NCBI RefSeq assembly: GCF_001625215.2
Contig: NC_030383.2
Location: 57,526,949-57,590,948 of the forward strand
DNA length: 64,000 nt
DNA from: Daucus carota subsp. sativus
Lineage: Eukaryota; Streptophyta; Magnoliopsida; Apiales; Apiaceae
Reading direction: 5' to 3'
Under the pieces are notes generated by a model. That model did not search any database. It saw only the letters and a list, made by a program, of their open reading frames with translations, and was not told the origin of the DNA. Of the stretch, positions 55,927-64,000 are shown piece by piece. Numbering within the stretch: the stretch's first letter is position 1; every line of letters begins with the position of its first letter. The translations under genes were made by a program, and so were the position numbers.

Positions 55927-57276
55927 GCAAGTGTGAAAACAAATATTAAATTGAAGGAAACAATTGAATTAGAATTAAGTATATAAGTTTGCTAAAACCC
56001 TTGATCATTAAAAATGTAATTATGAAGAACGCATTCTTCATTGTTGTTAGGGAGATGTAGCTATTCTTATTTGACAAAATTCAAAAAAAAAAAAAAAATT
56101 GTATCTTAGTCTTTAAAATTTCAGCTTCGAATTACAGAAATATTCACTATTTGGGTATTTTAAGAGCATGAATATAATCAGAACACGGGTCATTCCGCAG
56201 ATGCAACTGCGCGCTAAAGCCTTCCTGGTAACTACAGCAAGTAGTAGCATTATTTATGTAATCGATGATCAATAAAATTAACCCGAACTTCTTCGATGAA
56301 CAAAATAATCCATATTTTTAGTATCAAAACATCCTTATGAATAGTTATGATCTTATTCTACTGTCCAACTGTAATATTGTAGCTATCAGTTGTTTAAGAT
56401 GAGAGGGATCATCAATAAATTTGCTAACACGCTCATAGTAGGTTACGTTTTTAATTGGATTTTGTTCATAAAGCAAATCCAGGACCTGGTCTCCTTTTTG
56501 CCACTCTTTGGTTGAATTCGGTACCAATTAATGTATTCCTAAAGAAAAAACTTCTACTGAGAACAGAGAAATCAGCATCCCTCATTTACGAATTTCCCCC
56601 AAAAAAGTGACAGTAAATCAAATGTTAGGCGACAGACAACATATAGAGATGTTAATTAATACTTTTAAGAGAGTTCTGCCCCCATATAACTCCATAGGGC
56701 AGCGAGGAGCTTGTTGTGGAAATTACCAAGATTTGCTTAGGTAACTAAAGTTTTTGAGGCTTTTCCAACCTTCTCAAAACCTGTACTCAAACTGACAAAT
56801 GGGTAGCTAGGAATCAGAGTCTCCAACGAGTTCAAAGCCGCTTACTTGAGGTGCTAAACTCTTTAATTTCCATTCATTACAAAGTCCCCCCACTCACACA
56901 GATCCAGGAAGAACCTTTCATTTTTTAATTTGTTATAGTGGGTTATTTATTTATTAGATTTGTTAGTAAAGTAAATCCAGGACCTGGTCTTCTTTTCGAG
57001 ACTATATGATTCCTAAAAACATAGAAAGTAGGAACATGTATATAGAATTAACAACAGAAATAATCAATATGAAGTCCTTGCTTTGTGTTTTAATAAAGTT
57101 CTTGTTGATAAACTCTAAGTCTGATTAGCTTTAGTGCTACCAGTCATTGCCAACAAGTTTGCTCCCTGTTTTATTATTAGCTAAAAGCAAAAGTAGCTTG
57201 AAGTGCCATTTCCTGGAAAAAACTGATATTAATCAAGCGCAGAGCAAACACTGGGCCTTCAGTTCACATGCGAGGT
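55927..57276. other. Spacer between RLP genes 1 and 2
   Basis: It contains the reading-frame fragment at 56345-56527 and stretches (56575-56760, 56930-57010) that are repeated before the third gene at 60515-60690 and 62815-62895. These show that the RLP genes were duplicated with their upstream spacer. Confidence 0.6.
56345..56527 (-). pseudogene. Unidentified reading-frame fragment repeated in the RLP array
   Basis: The 60-codon frame includes EWQKGDQVLDLLYEQNP and YYERVSKFIDDPSHL, a composition that looks like real protein. I do not recognise the family. Shorter, decayed copies of the same stretch lie near 51990-52060, 56935-57010 and 62820-62890, always upstream of a receptor-like protein gene. 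It is probably one exon of a gene that was co-duplicated with the array. Confidence 0.45.
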
Positions 57277-57285
57277 CTATAAATC
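57277..57285 (+). promoter_or_regulatory. TATA box of receptor-like protein gene 2
   Basis: CTATAAATC lies 46 bases upstream of the ATG, within a block of about 80 bases that is nearly identical before gene 3. Confidence 0.65.
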
Positions 57286-57330
57286 CCATAGTCTGTTACT
57301 CCACAATATACAGGAACGGAGTATACAATC

Positions 57331-60246
57331 ATGGGAACATTTAACAAGCCTCTTCTTCTTGTACTTTTCCTTGTTGTTTTCATTTCTATACTTCCACTAA
57401 ATATAGTATCATCACCAACCACCCAAGGAGAAGCCCTTGTCAAATGGAAGGACACTTTATTTGACTCTTCTCCACTCAATTCTTGGTCTTTAAACAATCT
57501 CAGTAACCTTTGTAATTGGACTGGCATTACCTGCAATACCGAAGGAACAGTTTCCAAGCTCCAAATTTACGATCAGGGAATCTCTGGAACACTTGCTCAC
57601 TTCAACTTCTCCTCATTTCCAAGCCTCACTTCTTTGGCCATGAGCTACAACAACTTATCAGGTAGTATACCGGTAGATATTGGAAATGCAACACAACTTC
57701 AGCGCTTGGATCTCAGCTTCAACAATCTTGATGGTAACTTTCCTTACTAAATTAGTCATCTCCAGTAGTTACAATATACTACAAGATATCATATTTGTAT
57801 TTCCTTTAGTACAGGTCATTCACAGAGTCGTAATTAAAATAAAGCTGTATATATTCATTCTCTCACCATATGCTACTTAAAGTTGTTAATTCGTTTAATG
57901 ATTCCTTTGCAGGGAATATTCCTTCCTTCATAGATCAACTTACAGAGCTTCAACAACTTGATCTCAGTTTTAACAATTTGAACTCTAGTATTCCTCCTGA
58001 GCTTGGGTTGTGTACCAAGCTCAATGCCTTGAATCTATCTGGTAATTCTCTTACTGGGCCTCTGCCTTACTCCTTTTCGAATCTAACCCGGATTTCTGAA
58101 CTATCCCTATATGAGAATCATCTTTCTGGTGAGCTCTCCCCTCAACTCTTCACCAAATGGACTGAGTTAACTTCACTGGATATGAGGTACAGTGGCTTCA
58201 GTGGTAATATTCCTTCTGAAATTGGTATGTTGAGAAATCTTACATCCCTCGATCTAACTGGAAATGATCTTGAAGGAACAATTCCCAAAGAGATAGGTAA
58301 CTTGAATCAGCTCCAGATATTATACTTGTCAGAAAACCATCTAGAAGGTTCAATTCCTGCAACAATCGGGAACCTGGCCAAATTGGAATCCTTATTTCTG
58401 TACAATAATAATCTAAGTGGAACTATTCCACCCGAGGTTTCGAACTTAACACTGCTTGAATATCTTGATCTCGGCAACAACCAATTGACAGGAACTATTC
58501 CACATGATATTGGACGCTTGATAAATCTGACGTATCTTGATCTCAGCAACAACCAATTGAATGGAATTATACCACTGGAGATTGGGAACTTCACATTGCT
58601 CCAATATCTTCAACTCGAAAATAATCAATTGGTCGGAGAGCTGCATGATTCAATTTCTCATTTAACTATGTTGAGAAAACTTGGCCTTTCTTTCAATAGG
58701 TTTTCTGGCAGCATTCCTACCGACTTTGGGAAATATACCCCCAACTTGTCTCACATGAATTTATCTGGGAATAACTTTTCTGGTAAGCTCTCCAACTTTT
58801 TCACCTGTTAATATTTTACAAATTCAAGTATAAGGTGTTATGTTGGCCAATTTTAACTTGTCTCACATGAATTTATCTGGGAATATAAGATGGAATCATG
58901 GAATGATAATTTTATCCAATCTTTTTTTTATCAAATTGACAGGAGAATTTCCCCAAACACTTTGCAAAGCGACATCTCTTCAGGTTCTCGATCTGTCAAG
59001 TAATGAATTAAATGGTTCACTTCCCGGCTGTCTAGGAAATCTTAACAAGACTATAGTAGTCAATCTCAGTAAGAATAAATTTAAAGGGACAATGCCAATG
59101 TTTTGTACGACAAACATTGCGATTCTTGATTTGTCAAGTAACATGTTAAGCGGTGCACTTCCACGTTGTTTGTTCACATATACAAACATTAAGCTTATCA
59201 TACTTGATCTTCATGATAATCAATTTCAAGGGACAATACCCCAAATCATCGGAAACTCATGTGAATTGACTACTTTCAACATCAACAACAATCACATTGA
59301 AGGATCAATACCCTTGGGCTTGGCCAATTGTAAGCTGTTACAAATTCTAGATCTTGGAAACAACAAAATAAAGGATTCTTTTCCATCATGGCTGCCGACT
59401 CTTCCACAGCTACAAATTCTAGTCTTGCGGTCAAACAGATTTCATGGTAACTTGAGTGTTAAAATGACAGAGCGACCATTCTCCAAACTGCGCATCATGG
59501 ATCTCTCTCACAATCAATTTAGTGGGAATCTACCAATCAACTTTTTTGATAATTTCAAACTCATGGCTAACTCTGATCGAAGAGTTGGTATAAATACCAG
59601 TTTCACAATCGGTTTGTATTACGAAGCTTCTACTTCGCTAGTTGTCAAAGGAATGGAGCTTGAAGTGAAAAAAATTCTCTATATATACACAAGTATAGAT
59701 TTATCAAGCAACGAGTTTACCGGAGAAGTTTCAGAGGTCATTGGCGAATTTAAATCACTTCGGCTGCTCAACCTCTCTCATAACAGTCTTACGGGCCATA
59801 TCCCATCCTCATTGGGAAACATGAGTCTCCTTGAATCTTTAGATTTCTCTTCAAATCGAATGACAGGTATGATTCCTCGGCAATTGAGTACTTTGGAATT
59901 TCTTTCAACCTTGAACCTTTCAACCAACAATCTTTCTGGAGAAATTCCACAAGGCAGGCATTTCGATACTTTTACTAAAGATTCATTCCTAGGCAACTTG
60001 GCGTTGTGTGGAGCTCCTGTGACAAAGAAATGCAAAGATGATGAGTTTCCACCACGAGAAGCTGATGACGATGTTGACTATATTTGGTTTGATTGGAAAA
60101 TGATACTGATCGGGTATGGAATAGGATTGGTATGCGGATTGTCCACAGGATACATTGTTTTTACAACATTAAAGCCTTGGTGGTTTGTGAGTATCATTGA
60201 AAGAGCTCAGCATAAACTGATCAGGAGATTGATGATGAACACTTAA
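57331..60246 (+). CDS. LRR receptor-like protein 2 (kinase-less, Cf-type C-terminus)
   Basis: Three exons: 57331-57733, 57913-58782 and 58943-60246, both introns phase 1, giving 858 aa. It has a signal peptide, LRRNT cap with CNWTGITC, a long LRR domain, a non-LRR island containing YYEASTSLVVKGMELE, final LRRs, the cap LALCGAPVTKKC, an acidic stretch (READDDVDY), one transmembrane helix with GxxxG motifs (GLVCG, GLSTG) and a short basic tail ending RRLMMNT without kinase. Such proteins signal through the adaptor kinase SOBIR1 and BAK1, and many detect pathogen or cell-wall molecules. Its ligand is unknown. Exons 1-2 are MIK2-like and exon 3 is Cf-like. Intron 1 starts with former coding sequence, and intron 2 repeats about 35 bases of exon 2 (58844-58884). 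Confidence 0.9.
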
Positions 60247-61061
60247 ACCACATTTTCCACACTGTACTGAATTAATTGTCGCCACTCCAAATAAATTTGT
60301 TCTGTTTCAGTATGTTCGCTTTCATTATAAAAAGATAAACATGCAAGTTTATCAGTGTGCATAACTGAAGTGACAAATATAAGTATGTCAAGTGCCAAAA
60401 ATATCTAGATTCTACTATCCAACTGTAATTTGTAGCTATCAGCTGTGTTTAAGATGAGATATTATATGATTCATTATCCTAAAAGAAAATCTTCTGCTGA
60501 GAACATAGAAATCAGCATCCCTCATTTACGAGTCTACCAAAAAAGTGAGAGTAAATCAAACGTTGCGCGACAGTCAGAGATGTTGTTTATCAATACCTTT
60601 AATAGAGTCTTGCCCCCCTATTACTGCATATGGCAGCGAGGAGCTTGTTGTGGAACGTACCAAGATTTGCTTAGGTAACTAAAGCTTTTGAGGCTTTTGC
60701 AACCTTTCTCAAAAACTGTACTAAAAAAAACAAACGGGTAGCTAGGGTTCAGAGTCTCTTGCAAGTTCAATGCGACTAACTTGAGGGTAGACTCTTTAAT
60801 TTCCATCCATTACGTAGATCCGGGAAGAACCTTTCATTTTTTGAAAGTATTACAAGTTAATGGACGAACCTTTTTGTTCTCATTCATAATTACAGGGTTA
60901 TAGTGGGTGTGTTAGTAACGAAAATCCAGTAAAATTGAAAGACTGTAAGTCTGCGTAGCATTAGTGCTTCATGCCCATTGCTAACTAGCAAGTCTTTGCT
61001 CCCTGTTTTATTATTAGCTAAGAACTGAGCATGTCAAGTGTCAAGAATGTATAAATCCATA

Positions 61062-61313
61062 CTCCCTCTGTCCCATTTAATTCTATACGTTTCTTTTTCA
61101 CTGCTCGACACGCACTTCAATGCTCTTGTAAAATGTGGTTCTATAACTTATTCTTAAAATTTTCTTTTTCTGAATAAAAATATAACATTCAAACTTTTAT
61201 TCAGAAAAAAAAAAATCTTAAGAAAAAGTTATAGAACTATACTTTATAGGAGCATTAAAGTACGTGTCACGTCCCCGTCGCCCAATGTATAAAACTCAAG
61301 AGAACGGAGGGAG
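61062..61313. mobile_element. Stowaway-type MITE with long hairpin body
   Basis: The ends CTCCCTCTGTCCCATTTAA and GAGAACGGAGGGAG are flanked by TA. Inside, TAACTTATTCTTAAAATTTTC and its inverted match give a long hairpin. Confidence 0.75.
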
Positions 61314-62494
61314 TAGCTTTTTAGGTGCTACAAAAACAACTGGAGATTAAAAACAAAAGTTAATCTAAAACTCTGTTTAGTTGGGAAAATGTTTTTCTTC
61401 ATTTCTTTTCTTGAAGATGATGTTCACAGTTTTTTTTCCCTATTTGACTGTTCTGCTTCCTACTAGATATGAATCATTCTGTACCAGACCAGATAAGCAA
61501 TTGATGGAAGATGGAAATTATTATATACATCAAATAGTAAGGAAAATGGACAGTGATAACACATAAGCCCTTTGCTTCCCAACTCTCCCCATTCTCTTCA
61601 ACCGCACCATTTTCCTCGCTAGAACTTCTTAATTGTTGCTCTAATGCGCATATACAGGCCAATGGTCTTCATTCGACTTTGGCCCTCCAACTCTTAATCG
61701 CTTTACATGTCATTCTTTGCCCTTCACTGGGGAAAGTGCCCACTTCAATAGCTCCTGCTTCAAAAATGATACTCCAGACGTGTCTCAGTCCATGTTTAAG
61801 ATTTTGTTGGACGTGCTTATACAAATCTTGCAAATCATATTTAATTAATCAATATTTTATATCACTTTAACTAACCATTATAGTGAACCTGATGCTCTAA
61901 TGTAGACTTTTAGCCAAGGTATTTTCATGATAGGAGATGCTCTAACACAGACAAATGTGATAAGTTATTTGCTGCTAGTTTGCTGAATTCTCATCACTAA
62001 TATGTACCTTGCTTTCATTTGATTTCGGTTATAAATCAAATTTCCGGAATAACCCGAAATTATATTTTTAGATCGGTTACAAAACTGAAACATGAGCTGT
62101 GATCTCTCACCCACCAAAGACCTTGTGAAGTCAAGCCAGTGTAGTGGGACTAAAGCAATTATTTCTGCAAGAATACTTTTCTCCGCAGTTCTCAGGGCAG
62201 CTTCATCTTTCATGTCACTAGTCTCCAGGTTTCTTTGTCGGGCATCATTGACTTGACTCTATAAGTCTTTGCTTCTTGTTTTATTATGAGCTATAAGGAA
62301 AAGCAAAAGTAGTGGGTCAACATTCTTTACATCTGCTACATCTTCCAGACCCAGTAATACAGGAACATCTTCCACAAGATACTATGCTGTACTGGCCCAA
62401 CTCTCATGTTTACAGCTCTGATTATCTACCAAACTTATGAGCTAATAAATCAAGTCATGCCAGCTTTGACTAAAGAGAAAACACTAGCCATATA

Positions 62495-62775
62495 CTCCCT
62501 CCGTCTCACCCATTTCTTTACACTTTCTTTTTTTGGGTGTCCCATCCAATTCTTTACATTTCAAAACTTACCAAAAATAGTAAATGTGTCCCACTACTTC
62601 TTCACTTTTTTTTCCTTTTCACACTACTTTTACTCCACTATCTTCTTTTTATACATTAAAAATTAATGGGTCCCACCACTTTACCCACTTTTCTTCCTCT
62701 TTTCAACTATTTTATTCATATTCCTTAACCTCCGTGCCCAACCCATTTGATAAGAAATGGGTGGGACGGAGGGAG
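62495..62775. mobile_element. Stowaway-type MITE, sister of the one at 17893
   Basis: The ends CTCCCTCCGTCTCACCCATT and AATGGGTGGGACGGAGGGAG are flanked by TA (62493-62494 and 62776-62777). The body is very similar to the element at 17893-18172, so this family moved recently. Confidence 0.88.
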
Positions 62776-63121
62776 TATAATTTAACGATCATGGAAGAAC
62801 CTTTCAATATTTGATTTGTTATAGTGGGTTATTTGTTTATTGGATTTGTTAGTAAAGTAAATCCAGGACCTGGTCTCCTTTTCTAGACTATATGATTCCT
62901 AAAAAACATAGAAAGTAGGAACGTGTATATAGAATTAACAGCAGAAATGTGACTGAACTAACGTAAATTAATATAAAGTCCTTACTTTGTGTTATTTAAA
63001 GTTCTTGTCGAAAAACAGTAAGTCCGCGTAGCAAAAGCAGCTTGAACAGCCATTTCAAGGAAAGTCACTGAGAGTAATCAGTTGCAGAGCAAACCCTTGG
63101 CCTTCAGTTCACATGTGAGTT

Positions 63122-63130
63122 CTATAAATC
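63122..63130 (+). promoter_or_regulatory. TATA box of receptor-like protein gene 3
   Basis: CTATAAATC lies 46 bases upstream of the ATG, in the promoter block shared with gene 2. Confidence 0.65.
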
Positions 63131-63175
63131 CCATAGTATGTTACTCCACAAAATACAGGAACGGAGTAAACAATC

Positions 63176-64000
63176 ATGGGAATAGTTAACAAGTCTCTTC
63201 TTCTTGTACTATTCCTTGTTGTACTTCCACTAAATATAGTATCATCACCAACCACCCAAGGAGAAGCCCTTGTCAAATGGAAGGACACTTTATTCAGCTC
63301 TTCTTCACTCAATTCTTGGTCTTCAAACAATCTCAGTTACCTTTGTAATTGGACTGGCATTACCTGCAATACTGCAGGAACAGTTTCTGAGCTCAACATT
63401 TACTATCTAAGAATCTCTGGAACACTTGCTCACTTCAACTTCTCCTCATTTCCAAGTCTCACTTATTTGGACATGAGCGGCAACAACTTATCAGGCAGTA
63501 TACCAGTAGATATTGGAAATGCAACACAACTTCAGCACTTGGATCTCAGCAGCAACAATATAGATGGTAACATTCCTTACTAAATTAGTCATGTCCAGAA
63601 GTTACAAAAAAATCAGAGTTGTATTTCCCGGAGTCGCAATTAAAATAAAGTTGTTTATTTGTTTGATGATTCCTTTGCAGGGAATATTCCCTCCTTCATA
63701 GGTCAACTTACGGAGCTTCAAGAACTTGATCTTGGTGATAACAATTTGAACTCTAGCATTCCCCCTGAGCTTGGGTTGTGTACCAGGCTCAATGTCTTGT
63801 CTCTATCTCATAATTCTCTTGCTGGGCCTCTGCCTTACTCCTTTTCGAATCTAACCCAGATTTCTGAACTATACCTAGATGACAATTATCTTTCTGGTGA
63901 GCTCTCCCCTAATCTCTTCACCAAATGGACCGAGTTAAAATTACTGCACATAGGAGGCAATGCCTTGAGTGGTAATATTCCTTCTGAAATTGGTATGTTG
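63176..64000 (+). CDS. LRR receptor-like protein 3 (3' part beyond window)
   Basis: Exon 1 is 63176-63566 and exon 2 starts at 63681 and is open to the window end, with a phase-1 intron. The signal peptide and LRRNT cap (CNWTGITC) are followed by LRRs close to those of gene 2. Without splicing, the frame would stop after 135 residues at the TAA in NIPY-stop. The island, anchor and tail cannot be judged. The spacing and promoter match gene 2, so it is a tandem duplicate. Confidence 0.85.

Larger units (their letters stand above)
60247..63121. other. Spacer between RLP genes 2 and 3
   Basis: No gene is seen. It contains duplicated upstream spacer (60515-60690, 62815-62895), two Stowaway MITEs and AT-rich sequence. 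Small open frames between 61381 and 62213 have no recognisable domain. Confidence 0.55.

Noticed and set aside
1-64000. CRISPR arrays, operons, ribosome binding sites and tRNA genes
   Set aside because: The window is plant nuclear DNA; direct repeats are MITE or tandem duplications, and tRNA-like boxes belong to SINEs without a full cloverleaf.

Overview
The window is nuclear DNA from a dicot plant. It is AT-rich, its genes have GT-AG introns, and it carries many Stowaway-type MITEs, tRNA-derived SINEs and plant receptor and transporter families. I cannot name the species; an asterid such as an Apiaceae member would fit, but that is a weak inference.

Region 1 (1 to about 35.2 kb) is a tandem array built from one repeated module. 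The module has a leucine-rich-repeat receptor kinase of the MIK2-like type on the minus strand, a two-exon gene for a small secreted peptide on the plus strand, and an NRT1/PTR (NPF5-like) transporter on the plus strand. Copies are in different states of decay. Receptor kinases: one runs open to the window edge (1-2690), one is full length except for a single in-frame stop (19758-23467), and three are 5' fragments (12.4, 17.3 and 25.3 kb). Peptide genes: three look intact (6538, 15562, 26626) and a fourth survives only as a 3'-UTR relic (10.8 kb). NPF genes: two are complete four-exon genes (28626-31504 and 32934-35241), and two are broken copies. The peptide family is too small for routine ORF calling and sits between receptor genes, so it is the best candidate here for an undescribed system.

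Region 2 (35.9 to 47.3 kb) holds three conserved single genes, all on the minus strand and all reconstructed to full length: a plastid RNA-editing factor of the MORF2/MORF9 type (235 aa), a Rho GDP-dissociation inhibitor (213 aa) and a tetratricopeptide protein of the NPG1/NPGR type (736 aa).

Region 3 (47.3 to 53.3 kb) has no intact gene. It holds transposon remnants, a LINE-like 3' end and a truncated fragment that looks like the start of a plastid-targeted O-methyltransferase.

Region 4 (53.4 kb to the end) is a tandem array of three kinase-less receptor-like proteins. Exons 1 and 2 and the TATA box resemble the MIK2-like kinases of region 1, while exon 3 has the island, terminal LRRs and membrane anchor of Cf-type receptor-like proteins. 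Their introns begin with recognisable former coding sequence, including a stop codon that is now spliced out. The first copy has an 11-bp tandem duplication that destroys its membrane anchor, the second is intact (858 aa), and the third runs off the window.
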